Source of the DNA: Rhynchonema sp. JSB1_4
Taxonomy: Eukaryota > Nematoda > Chromadorea > Monhysterida > Xyalidae
Length of the DNA stretch: 64,000 nucleotides
NCBI GenBank assembly: GCA_030248065.1
Contig: JASAMV010005008.1
Span: 1 to 64,000, forward strand
Reading direction: 5' to 3'
The notes under the pieces are model-generated. The model did not search any database. It worked only from the letters and a program-made list of their open reading frames with translations, and was not told the DNA's origin. This document shows, piece after piece, positions 45,936 through 58,075 of the stretch (position 1 is its first letter; each line of letters begins with the position of its first letter). Position numbers and translations under genes: made by a program.

Positions 45936-47059
45936 GAGTGTAGTACTTGGTCAGGGTGTTGACGATAAGATGACCCAAGTCCGAAATCTGGGGGGGGGTC
46001 GGTCGACCCAAACTTGTTGACGATAGATATTGGTCGCACAATGATCATATAAGAATTCATCAAATTAATCCTGATTTTCACGTTCAGTCACTCTTAACCA
46101 CTGTGCTATTTACGTATGATTCTCACAAAACATTTTCACCTGAAAGTAATCCAGCAAATCAACCACAACCAGGTCTGAAACATTCTCTTTACTAGATGCT
46201 TTGTGTGCGATCACGCAACGCAACGTCACCAGCCCGTCACTTTCCCTCTCTACGATTCAGGGAAAAACTTTGACCAATTCTTATAAAGTCATTGTGCAAC
46301 CAATAGATGGTGGGGGGTCGCCAAAAATCAAGGTATAGTATAGTACACTAATAGGTAATAATGTGTAAATATTTACATAGTAGTGGCTGGGGGGGGTTGG
46401 GGGGGTTACCCCCTCTCAGTACTTACCTACCACAAAACCCGAGGGGGGTTGGGGGGGTTGAGTACTTACCTCTCACAACTCCAAATCATACCTCTCACAA
46501 GCAATTTTATACCTTTTTAAGGCAAAAATCGGTGTTTTTCGACCTTATTTTCCCAAAAATCGCGCGCTCCGCGCGCAAACCCACCCATAATACCTATTTT
46601 TAGGCGATTTTCGGCGAAAATTTGGAAAAAGTACTATTTTTACCTCATTTTTTGGCCAAAATTGTATCACAGAAACGGTGTTTTTTTCGTGTTTTTGGGT
46701 GACCAAAATCATACCTCTCACGCTTCCGGTCCCAACCCCGCATCATACTCACCTCCCACACATGGGCCTGCCACTACACTGAATGAAAATGTACGTAGAT
46801 GTACTAAATCCGCGCGTAGCGCGCGATTTTTTGCCTATTTGGGACAAAAAATACCGATTTTGTGCCATTTTGAGGCAAAAATATCCATTTTGGGGTCGAA
46901 ATGTGTTGACGATAGATAGATTGTTCCCAGAATTTGTTGACGATAGATAGATTTGCCCATAAGTGTTGACGATAGATAGATGAAATCAAGAAGTGTTGAC
47001 GATAGATGATGAATTTGGGGGGGACCCCCCCACGCCCTCCCCCCCCAAGTACTACCCTG
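45936..47059. mobile_element. Disrupted copy of the GTTGACGATAGATAGAT element
   Basis: The left end GAGTGTAGTACTTGG and the right end CCAAGTACTACCCTG match the element at 43821-44279, and the order of 17-mer repeats and spacers is the same. About 46030-46305 is unrelated DNA. About 46382-46775 is another insertion, with AGTGGCTGG/CCTGCCACT ends and diverged flanks. No clear target duplication remains. Confidence 0.65.
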
Positions 47060-47876
47060 GACTGAGTAAGAGTAGTTGTCGTTCAGTGTGGTGTGGTTTG
47101 GACTGGAGGTGTCAATCGGGCCGGGTTGGCCGTCCCGGCCCGGCCCGCATCCCCCGGCCCCGATGGCCGATAGGTCGGCCCGGCACGGTTCGATTTTTTT
47201 GACCAATTTTTTCTGATGACTTTTTAGTTTGCTCTGTTACAAGCAAGGTTTTTGACACGAAATTGACCGCTCCAATAGGCTAAAAAATTGCAAACAAGAT
47301 TGCATCCAGTGCCAATTCCTTCCGAAAAACCGCCTTTTAATGAAAAAACACGATTTTTCGAATATTTCGGGTCGGGCAATGCCGGGCCGGAAAGTCCCAC
47401 CCGCCACCTGGTAGTGTAGTTCCTGGTCCGGAGGGGGAGATAGTGGACCCCCGTTTTTTTTCGGAGGGGGAGATCGTGTGCCCCCCCCCCCGAGGGGGTG
47501 GAAGGGGGAAGACCCAAATTCAGGAAATGGAAAAAGTCACTTTTTGAGGTGGAAAATTTGACCTTTTTTGCCCATTTTTGGAAAAAATTCTTCATGAAAA
47601 GGGTATTTTGGCGACTTTTGAGAGCATTGACCTGAAAATCACACATTTTAGGCCTAAGGGGCGATTGACTGAGTTCTGGTAAAAGGTTTTGGTAAAAGTG
47701 ACCAGCTCCAGCTGGCTAGTAACTTATTTTTTCGGAAGAAGGTTTTTTTGCTTGTTTGTTTTGTTACCCAAGTTGGTGCGGTTGAGGTGATGGGGGAACA
47801 CACTGACGCATTTTTTAATTTTTGCTCTCGCCTCTCGGTAATTCAGTTATTTTCTGATATATTTATTTGCGGCGTA
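47060..47876. repeat. GGCCCGG and poly-C repeat debris
   Basis: From about 47108 there is a GGCCCGG stretch (starting GGAGGTGTCAATCGGGCCGG) and from about 47400 C- and G-runs. Both resemble the hAT-like elements nearby, but ends are not resolved. No gene was seen until the ATG at 47877. Confidence 0.5.
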
Positions 47877-50800
47877 ATGGATGTTGGACCAACAAGTGCG
47901 CTGTCAAGCAACTTCAGCAACAGTTCTTCATTGGGGTTGGTCGACAGTCGGGCGATGCAAGGTCAGTTTGGTTTTGGTAAATTAGTTTAGAGGTTCTTTT
48001 TAGCTTTGCTCCAACAGACTAAGATCTCCAGATGTGGCTAATGACGACAATTTGTTGATGACAAACGAAAGTCGCACGGGGGATGAGGACGGAGGCGCTG
48101 ATACGTCAGTGCATTTGGATCGCGCCGAGATGGACGACTTGGACAACGATTTCAGCAATTTTGGAGAACGGTCCATTGACGAGGCATTTGGCGACGGTTA
48201 GTTAAAATCACATGTCTCGCTTTGATGTTGCCGGGATGGCAGTGCAAATTTTCAAAAATTTTACGGCATACTATTTAATACTACACCGGATCTATCACAG
48301 AATATTCTGCCGTGAAAATACCGCAAAAACCTAAATTACGCCCCCCGGAATAGAGCCCCCCGGCCCTCGTTAAACAGCCCCCAAAAAGGGGTCAGTGAGT
48401 GAATTAATAGAGCCCGTCCCCGGAATAGAGCCCCGCCCTAAGTATAATCCCCTATCCTTTGGTGTATTAAGGCTTGATAGTTGTGCACAGGTACATTTAT
48501 GCACGTTTCTTGTTCGTTTAGAGCATATAATACGCCTCTTACTGATTAATAGACACGAATAAATGCGATTATAAGCGAAAAAACATCCTTTCAAACCCCT
48601 CTTATTAATGAGTTAATAGTGCCCCTTGTATTTAGGGTTTTACGGTACATGTTACAGTCACTATTCGTTATAACAATATTCGCTATATCGATATATTCGT
48701 TATAACGATGCATTTCATCGTGTCCCGAAAATTCGCAGTTGAGCTATTCAGTATTCGCCATAGCGATATTCGATAGTTATATTACGATATCGTGTTTGGA
48801 TGTCCCGCAACGCAAATTCCATACAAATTCTATTGGATATAACGATAGTCGAGACCCCCAGCAACAAAAAATAAATGTCCAAATGGCACGTTTTCCATTG
48901 CGTGCCCCATACACATCACAGAGGGTTATACGTGACACCCAAACCCAAACAACCGTGCGAACATAAAAATGATGATAACAGCATCATAACAAAAACAACA
49001 TCATAATCCAAGGTAATAAAGCGCCATTATCTTTTCAGAAAACAGCTCGTCGAAAGCGAAGCGTTCCGAGCCGCCCCCACCGCTGCTGCCACGTATTTCC
49101 GAGGAACCGCATTCGTTCGCACGACACGATGTGGACGCGCAGCAAGAACGTGAAGGTCAAGGGGGTAGCGGTACTCAAGATTCAGTTGTTGATGCAGATG
49201 AACAGCAGATGCAAGGTACAGAACCACGTGAACAGGCGCACACTGAACTGAGAGGTTTGTTCGTTTTGCCTGATGGAAGTGCAATTTAACATGTAAACAT
49301 CTTCACTTTACTTGCACTCGAGATTGGGTGGCGCGTGCACTCGTGAAAGGTGCGTTGAAGCTCCCCATTTTGTTCATAAAACAAAATTCTGTGAAAATTG
49401 TGCCTTATTTATTTCGAAGAAAAAGTCGCATGCCTCTATCTGTCATATTATGCCGCACGATAGAGGTAGATGTTTTGTAATGGCTACCAAGGTTCCTGAA
49501 ACATCTGACGACATTACGTCACAGGTCCATCGAACCCATGCGAACAGTCCGACAAGCGACGACAAGTATCGGTGAATCCATTTGACAGTCCACCCACACC
49601 AACAAATGCTGCCCCCTCGTTTCTCATATCAACCAGCAACAGCTCGAATGCATTCGGTGATAGTGCTGAGTTTGTGCACAGAGGTGGGGCTGTTTAAGTG
49701 CTTGGTGCTTATGATCCAGTCATGATTAGTATGGTCGTTGCGGGAAGCAACTGGATTTGCTACGACAGCACCCCCCAGACTCCGCGTACACTGCCAACAA
49801 CTGGAACAGTTTGTCCATTTGTCCCCATGGTGCCTGCGATCATACATATTGAACCTTTTGAGATGCGGCGCAAAAACACGATTTTCTGGCGGCGGCCGAA
49901 GAGAGCTACCATCGCAAGCACATGTTCGAGTTGCCTGACTCTGCACAGACATCGATGTGGAGCCACAGTGCAGCGCCGGCCGTCAATTTCAGTCAACTGC
50001 AGCTCAATGAATCCGAAGCCTGGCATCAAGTTCGATAATTGATTGATTTTAATCTAGTTTGTGTTTGTTTTCGGACACTGAAGCGTTTGTTTTTTAGACC
50101 CCAATCGACAGTGTTAATTTATAATGCATAGTGCTATTAAACATCCAATCATGATGCAGGGTTTATTTTTTCAAAATGGGCTAGTAGCAAGAAGCTAGTC
50201 AAATCAAAAATTTAGTAGTTTTTTTACCGCTGAAAAGCCAATTTACTAGCTTTTTTGGCCAACATACAAAATTTAGTAGCTTTTAGACTACCAAATTCGA
50301 AAATTTACCAGCTTTTCAAAAAATTTAGTAGCTAAAAAGCTACTAAATTTGGTTTAAAAAAATCCATGTCATGATGGTTGGTTTGGCTCTCTTCAACAGT
50401 ACAGGTAAATTACGGGATGAAAGCATAGTTACAGGACCGGCAACGGGTGGGAAATTTACGGAAATAAAAAATAGTTGCGACGCTGGCAATAACAAAACCA
50501 GAGCAAACAGAAGCTACAAAAAGAGCCAAGGAGAGAGAAAGATAACGCACATCAGGACAGATTACATGACATGTTAACGGGAAACCAAAAATTATACAGT
50601 AATCAATTCTAGTCTACGTGAAACGGCAATGCCGGGCTCGGAGGGGCGCACAGGTCATCAGTCCATATTGTCAACATTCCATAACTGGTGATGGGTTGCT
50701 GTTGTTGATTGTCCGTTACTTCCGTGTACCATCAAATTCGCAACGTAGCTTGCTCCCCAGGCAGACGTGAATGCGTATCGAGCGGGACAGTGCCATATTC

Positions 50801-53800
50801 ATGCTGTTGACCTCACTCGGACGCGGTGGTTGGTTGTGTCCAGTCGTGATTGTGCGTGAGCCCAATATTTCAGTTGAACTCTGTCACATCAACGTCCAAA
50901 ACCAACACCAGTCCACCCCATCTATCGACCTCAGCCATGTTTGCCGCCCGGTCACAACCGTTGGGCAAGGATTTAAGTGAATCAACGTCGAATTCGCTAT
51001 ATGGCACCGATCTGAGGGTGAGTTCGTGCATTTGGGTGCTTGTCTTTGTAATTTGACCAGTGTTGTCCACCAATGCTTTGCAGCCGTCTTTCGGCACCGA
51101 TATGCAGCTGCGCGGACGACAGCAACAGTTTGTGAATGACAGACAATCTGATTCTCAGAATGTGTTCGCTCAAAATGATGACGACGATGCTGGTTTGTTT
51201 TGTTGTGTGAACATTGTTTATTTAATTTTTGACATCAGGGTGTTTCCAGACCGTACCGTTACTCCAATGAATGATTTCCTTGGCACCACTATGGACTCAA
51301 TGGCCACGGCTGCGTCCGAACAACAAGGCCAACATCAGAGCTCGAAACGTCTAAGTGCAACCAAGCGGCCGGCCGCGCGTTTGTCAAATGAAGAAAAGTG
51401 GGCGTTCTGTCGTTTTTGTTGACATAATTCCGTTTCTTATCATTTGATCACGCTTTCAGTATCAATGCGTCATCCAGCAGTCATCACAACAGCAGCTCTG
51501 CACCGACACCCGTCTTTGCATCGACGCCCACACCCGGCGCCACGAGGCCGCTGTCCGCTCATCCGGAAACATCGGTTGGTCGTACCAGCGTTTCACGTTG
51601 GTTTGGATTAATATCGTGCCCTGACCGTTGTTCTTCAATGAACAACATAATAAACAACTATTTTGTTTTAGTTCCGGCAATTATCGGCGCATAGCAATCG
51701 AACGCTGGATGAACGCACAGCGAACGGATCCAATCAAACTTCACGACTTCTCGGAATGTCCCACACTGGTCGGATTTGATATCTTTACATCTCATTTCGT
51801 AGCCCGGTTGTTGGAACCATCTTATTTCAGTGATGCGGTTGATCCGGGTGGTAAACATACATAGATAGCTGACCGAGGTTTGGGAGTACTACCCCCTCAA
51901 CTACATCACTGTTGTATTTCATGATTAAGGCATCGGCGAGAGCGGCATTCTGCAAGGCAGCGCGCTCGATCGCCTTCTACAGCAACAGCCAACGAGTCTG
52001 AATGCGAGTCGGCTTGCTGATGTCATCCTAAAGGCAAGACAAGCGCTGAAAATCAGTTCATCCGGATCGGCGTGGAAAACCGGACACACATCATCAACGT
52101 ACAGTGTGTCACGCATTGATCCCGACAGGATGCTTATGCCACCGCCCACTGCGGCTCCGGGAGGGATGCCAGCTAAACAGGTATTTTGTGCAGATTGTTG
52201 CACTTACGAACATCATACATCCGGAGTCAGGACTTTTTGAATCATTCCGAACGAAGTTTCTATTGCAGCAAGTGCACATAACGGAACACATTGAGAGCAC
52301 GAGTCAGTTGTCGTACAATAACAATTCAACAGCACATGGATTGAGTCATGGTGTGGTCAGATGGGCACAGCGCAGGGCCAGTGTTGATAGTTTACAGGTG
52401 GGCGCAATTTCTTGAGATTTTGGAACAAAGTATGAAAAAACGCAACCCCGTGTTTGTAGAGCACGACGAACACAACGTCGAATAAAGCGGGCACAGCGCC
52501 ACCGACAGCCACCAGCACCCCTTTGACACAACAACGACATCGACGCAGGTCACAGCCGAGTGATGATGACAATGTGATGTTTCACGTCGCACAGACACAA
52601 CACAAACACGGCAGGAGGGAACGGTAGTTGTGCAATGTTGTGCTTTCGTTAATGTGTCCGTTGAATGTGTCTGGAATTAAACAATCTGATCATTACACTT
52701 GCGCAGTCTGCCTGCTGTGAGCGAGGAGGATTCGACTCGTGCCGGTTCACGTCAGAGTTCGACGTCGAACAAAGCCGGACCAACATCTAGATCGTCAGTA
52801 TTGTCAGCTAAACAGACGTCGACACATGACCATATGGTCGCCGGTGGATCGGGCAAAGATGATAAGGGTGAGTGGAGGATTTTTGTTTGCCGTTTGTTGA
52901 ACAGAATATGCGGCAGGATTGGTGGCCATTTCAAGGCAGTGCTGGTGTGGGTGTTTCCCCCGTCCCAAGTGCAGTAGGTGTCCTCCATACCTGATTCTGG
53001 CAGTACAGTGAGTGGAACGCTACGTCGTCTCTGAATTTGGTGCAGTAAATATCTTCCTCCGAATACTTCAAGCACTGGTTCAATGTGGGTGGACGCAAGG
53101 AGTCACCGCCCGCCCATCTGAACTTTCTCGAAAGTTGTTCCTCGTCTCTGGTGGTAATTTATTTATGTCTTACTATCACTATGGACAAAGACCACCCATG
53201 CGTGTACTAAATCTTCCCCCCACAGTGACCCCAAATTGGTTCCAAACGTGTTTCCCCTGATGCAAGTTACAACAGCTGTACCCCGAGCTAGCCTTGTACG
53301 ACGGCGTAACATTGGTAAGTTAACTTGATATCAAGCCAGGGGTAGCAGGTGTCTGTCTGACTGTGTGGCGAAAAGTACCATTTCTCTCGGTGTGGCACAA
53401 AGAACTCTGCCCTCAGGCGTGGTGCCCCGTGATTCGATCCCATCGCGTCTGTCTATCGCATCGTCGGTCACCGACAACATGAAGATTCAATCCAACAAAC
53501 AACGACTCTACTTTGGTTGCGTTGATGTGGGCGCTATGGCCTATCAGTCGGTCATGCTCAGGAATCCGACATCCAAGCTGATGAAGGTCTATGTGCGGCT
53601 GCGTGCGCCTGACAAGGGATTTGCGGTTGGTTGCACTATGTATCGTAGGGTGTTTTGTATTATTCTAGTTTTGCAAGAAATGAATTTTTATTGTATGTGT
53701 TGCGTAAAACGGAATGGAATACGGAAGCAAAGCAACGTAGACTCAGAAGTGTTCCAACGCAGCCATGAGTTGTCGCGAAAACGACGACACAGCAATCACC

Positions 53801-56800
53801 AAAATTAAAAAAAGCAAATAATTTTGCACAAGATAATGACACCAAAAATTTGGTAAGCTGAAAACGATGGAATTCACAGGTGTAAACCAGGGTTAATTTT
53901 TTTAAGCTCGGCTGCTAGTTAGTTGTTACTAAACTGAAAATTTTAGTAGCTTTTCTAAATTTTTACTAGCATGTTCCAAAAACAATTTTTTGCTGTCTTA
54001 CGCCATTGTTATGGCCCTTTTTTAAAACCTAGCCTAATGTTATATTTTGAAATGGGTGTAAACTGCAGATGGCACAAAAGTTTAAGATTGATTGTTATCG
54101 CGTGCAGCACAGAAATTTTCAAGTTTTGAGTCAACATTTGCTCAGGAACGGTCATATTGGAACAACGATATCATTGAGAAGTCGAAATTTTCCCATGCCC
54201 AGCTCAAATTTGGGCAAATTTCCCATATGTACATACCCCAAAAATCAAAAATTTCCCACACCAGGAGGTTGCGCCAAAAATCCAAAGCTTTCCCGTACCC
54301 GATGGGGATGTCTGAACCCAAAAATGTTCTAAAAGTTCCACAAGCAGGACTAAAAGTGTTCAAAACAGTACTTTCTTGCGGAAACAAGTGATTTTTGACA
54401 TTTTCAAGCAAAAAATGGCCAATTTTGGTGCTTCTCGAGATTTGATAAGCTAGTCAATATGGTTAAAAAGGTCATGGTATGACAAGTGTATTCGTCCGTC
54501 GAACAACAAACTTTCTGCCAACACTGCGCTGATGCGACCATTGATGCGAGGCCGCCTTTTAAGTTATATATCTATTTGCAGCTGCCCGATTTCGAGCCAA
54601 CAATGGGCGGAGTCAAAGCAGTCAAACATCAGCACAACAAGACGAGAACTAGCTCCGCCCAGCTTGTGCTGCGTGCCGGCGAGTTCCACACGTTGAACGT
54701 GTGCTTTCGACCATCGCTCACGTCGGACTACAACAACAAACTATTGATCACAACTGCGTCCAGTAAAATGGATAGAGGGGTGGGTTGCATACGGTAGCTC
54801 AACGCTCGAGCCAGTGGAACATCACCAACATACATATCATAAATTCAGCTAAGCCTATTCGGTCTTGGCGGCAGTGCGCAAGTGCGCGTGGACGGCATCG
54901 ACAATCGTACATCCGAGGGACTACACCAATTCGTGGTTGCACCAGCACCACGCAAGTTCGTCGTTGAACGCTCGTTGACTCTGCGCAATACGGGCACTCG
55001 CAACGCGTTCGTGTGTGTCAAGGTCTATAAAGGTAATGCACGTTAGAGGGCAGGCGGTTGATTTGGAATCATCCAACTATTCAGACCTGGTATAGGCAAT
55101 CCGCCAGCTCATGGCACTCAACACGCACAGGCTGCATGCTGCATTACTGCCGTCAATTGATGCCTCTATTCTCTGCAGTTACCAGTTGAAACATCCCCAA
55201 ATTTTACAACAGTGAAGAAAAGTGTTATGTCAACCAGCAAATGAAAACCGGATAAATTAAACATCTTCAATCAAAGTACGGCACTCGTTCAAAGTGTACA
55301 TTTTGTTTAGAAAATGGTGTGTGCTGCTGCATGCGCTGTGTGTATAAAAAAGTGCCATGAGCCGATGGACTGCCTATACGTATTACAGTTCAAATGGTTA
55401 CAAATCCGATATCTGTTGCAGATGAATCGCTGTCCACCATTCAGCCCTTGGTCACGGTTGAACCCAGCATGTACATGCTGCCACACAACGAAACATTGGT
55501 TAGCAAATAAATATGCTTTGAAATGATAATGTGCTGGCGTTATCCTGTTCGTTCATTTCAGTCCTTACGAGTCAGCGTCAACCCACAAGCGTCTGGCACA
55601 GATACACCAGTATTGGCGCATTGCGTGGTGTATTGGGGCGAGGAAGTGCTCAGACAGCGTGTCAAAACGTATGCGTGGGTGCTGTTTAACGGGTTTTTAT
55701 AATTTCCTTCATATTTCTTTGTTTTTCTTAGATTTGCAAGCCCCATTTTCAGTCTGCAGCGACAGCACGGCCAACCGCTATTGGTTGACGGCACATTGGA
55801 TCTGACAACTGAACGTTTTGTAAACGAGGAGAATCATAACGTGCAAGGTCAGGTTACGAGGTTTGAGACGGCGGTGTTGTTTTTAAGTTGCGTCCAACAA
55901 GCGATGCGATGATCATGCTGCTGTGCACTATACCAGCTTGTGTGAAATTTGGTCAATGCACGGCACAAGACTGTCCCAACCCTTATTGGAAGAACGCTCC
56001 GGTGCTTAGTGCTCTTGTTTTTGAAAACACAAGCATGCTCACTGTCATTGAAAAAATACGTTCTCATAATGTATTTGGGTTGTTTTCCTTTTGGGTAGCT
56101 CTGATTCAAGTATCTTCACAAGACAAGACATTCAGCTGCATTGTGATCGATTTGCAGCGAGTTCTCACAGCCCAACGGTGTGCAAGGGTGATTTCCATCT
56201 GTTCGTCGGTGCTGTGCGCAATGAACACATCGAGATTTGTGAGGCACGATCAGTTGACGACCTGTTGGGTGTGACGTCGAATTGCGTCACTTTGGCAGCA
56301 CTCAATTCGGACAGCACAATGTTGCAACACGGACACACCATTGTACCGGCTAGTGGGTAGATTGGCAGAACCATTTGGGTCGCGGTGCGGACGCCAGCCA
56401 CTCATGTGTAATTTGATTGGTTTCAGTGGATCATTCCTTTGTGTTTATGTAGTGCTGATCTTTCGTGTTATTGTTGTTCATATAAACAGCCAAAATCAGG
56501 CCTAATTTTCCCTTTTTTACTTTCCTACGGTCTTCAAGCATGCATATCTCATGATTGTTATCGCACTTGTTTCGTTGTTTTGTATTGTTCGACCGCTTTC
56601 CATATATGGACGTGTTTGATTTGTATTGTATGTTATCAGTGTTGTGGCTGGGGTGTCCCTCCAGGTACAGTATCTCCCCCTCGCCGGTACGGTATGTGGC
56701 CCCCGCGCTAAGGTACGGCATCTCTCCTCTAATACGGTATCCTGCCCCAATTTTCCAAACTTTCACCTCAAAAGTACCTTTTTGGTTCTAAATGTCTAAA

Positions 56801-57317
56801 AATCGGCCAAATTCGACCAAAAGTGCAAAAATTTGTGCCCTTCGCTCAACTCAAGAAAAATAAATTCTCACAAGGCTAGTATCGTACAGTATCTCCACCT
56901 AAAATTTCTTCCCCCACTCCCTCAAATCGGATCCCCCCGCCCAAATATCCTGGGTTCACCACCCGGTATCTCCCCCTCTTCTTGGCCCGAAGGTACATAC
57001 CCCTTCAGAAGTAGCCACAGCACTGTATGTTATTTCCTATTTATGCTACCTTCCCGAATTTCCATGGATTGTGTCACAGTCAGAGCGAAGTTGATGCTAT
57101 TCTTGATCTCGCTCGCTTTGTGTTCTGTGGCGCTCATCTATTTGTTTATTGAAACGATTCGGTTTGTGTTAAAAGTGGGATTATGCTCGAATTGGTGACG
57201 GTAGTGGTTCGCGCAAATATTTGACGCAGCAGTTCGAATTCGTAATAAATGGTATTGTGTTTATGCACCCCATCAAGATCAATGAAAGTGCTCAAGCAGC
57301 CGTTTGCGTGAATTTGC
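47877..57317 (+). CDS. SPD-2/CEP192-like centrosome protein, 3' end unresolved
   Basis: Exons 47877-47961, 48032-48196, 49039-49254, 49525-49683, 49863-50029, 50874-51017, 51084-51192, 51250-51397, 51460-51574, 51672-51768, 51930-52180, 52227-52397, 52460-52623, 52707-52867, 53267-53314, 53417-53625, 54582-54779, 54849-55032, 55422-55498, 55562-55668, 55732-55847, 56128-56356, 57205-57317 join in phase to about 1144 residues. SPD-2/CEP192 recruits pericentriolar material and mitotic kinases to centrioles. The first 720 residues are Ser/Thr/Gln-rich and disordered, with acidic patches. From about residue 740 there are beta-rich SPD-2-type repeats: RLYFGCVDVGAMAYQSVMLR, ELHTLN-like GEFHTLNVCFRPS, LSLFGLGGSAQV, FVVERSLTLRNTGTRNAFV. 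FGLGGSA and LRNTG are hallmarks of this Ig-like domain. Several junctions in the disordered part (for example 53267) are alternatives. A last exon could lie at 57877-58062. Confidence 0.75.
48321..48645. mobile_element. TA-flanked MITE (CCGTAAAAACCTAAAT ends), clean copy
   Basis: Left CCGCAAAAACCTAAAT, right ATTTAGGGTTTTACGG, with TA at 48319-48320 and 48646-48647. GAATAGAGCCCC repeats lie inside. It sits in the second intron of the SPD-2-like gene. Same family as 43405-44844. Confidence 0.8.
50150..50375. repeat. TTTAGTAGCTTTT-rich intronic repeat
   Basis: Repeated AGTAGCTTTT and AGCTACTAAATTT phrases in both orientations. A related stretch lies at 53885-53990 in a later intron of the same gene. 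Probably fragments of one element. Confidence 0.5.
53885..53990. repeat. TTTAGTAGCTTTT-rich intronic repeat, second copy
   Basis: Shares AGGGTTAATTTTT, GCTAGT and TTTTAGTAGCTTTT phrases with 50150-50375. Confidence 0.45.
56637..57025. mobile_element. hAT-like MITE in an SPD-2 intron
   Basis: Ends CAGTGTTGTGGCT and AGCCACAGCACTG (one mismatch). Exact 8-bp duplication TATGTTAT at 56629-56636 and 57026-57033. The interior has GTACAGTATCTCCCC phrases like the 43-45 kb elements. Confidence 0.9.
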
Positions 57318-58075
57318 GTAAGCCATTGCACAGTACTGATAAAACTATGGCAATGATGACAATTTCGATTTCGCACCTGTTCGGTTCGGGTTCAGGTGCT
57401 TTTCGATTTGTGTTCCTTTTGGGTTGTGATGCTTATCCACGGCCTGTGCGCTTTTTCGGTCCTGGTGCTTTTCGGTGTACGTGCCTTTGGGTCCGTGTCA
57501 CTTTGCAGTCCTCCTGCTTTTCGGCCTATGTCATTTTTCGGTCCTGGTGTAACTTATCTTTTGGGTCCTTGTGATTTTCGGTAGGTACGTTTCGGTGCTG
57601 AATTGCACTTCGGACGAAACGTGCACAAACAGGAACCCATTCTTTTGCAGCTATTATATAACTTTTCGCTAAAGCTTTTCAACCGTCAAGTTTCAATGCT
57701 TTGCGTGCTTTGCGCCTCCGGCTCCCGTACCTGCTGCAAGAGAGTTTTGTGTTGTTGTGATGTAGCCACCGCAGTTGGGTAGCATTGTTAGGCAGGTGAC
57801 CGATCAATGGCTGATACAGCTATACATACGCATACCATGTTAGCTAGCCGCATGCATGCACTTTTGGTCGCAACAGCTGGATGCTAATATGCTGGCCCGT
57901 ATTAGTATGTACCTGGCTAACGTAAAGCCTGCCTCCAACGTGAAGACCATTGTGCGCTTGTATCACGAACAGTTTTTGTTTGTTGCTGATAGTACCTGCA
58001 GCAGAGCACTTTCGAATCCAACACGGTTCCAAAATTGCATATTAAAGCAAAAAGGACTGTAACATTTGACTGATA
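57318..58075. other. Unresolved 3' end of the SPD-2-like gene
   Basis: Contains TTTTCGGTCCTGG-type tandem phrases (57370-57590). An open segment at 57877-58062 (DANMLARISMYLANVKPASN, then a RLYHEQFLFV strand) could be the last exon of the SPD-2-like gene. Its phase does not fit the exon ending at 57317, so I leave it open. If real, it would stop 13 bp before the next gene. Confidence 0.35.

Noticed and set aside
52938..53070. Possible hAT-like MITE with CAGTGCTGGTG start and AGCACTG end
   Set aside because: The ends match poorly and the flanking octamers (TTTCAAGG, GTTCAATG) share only six of eight bases.
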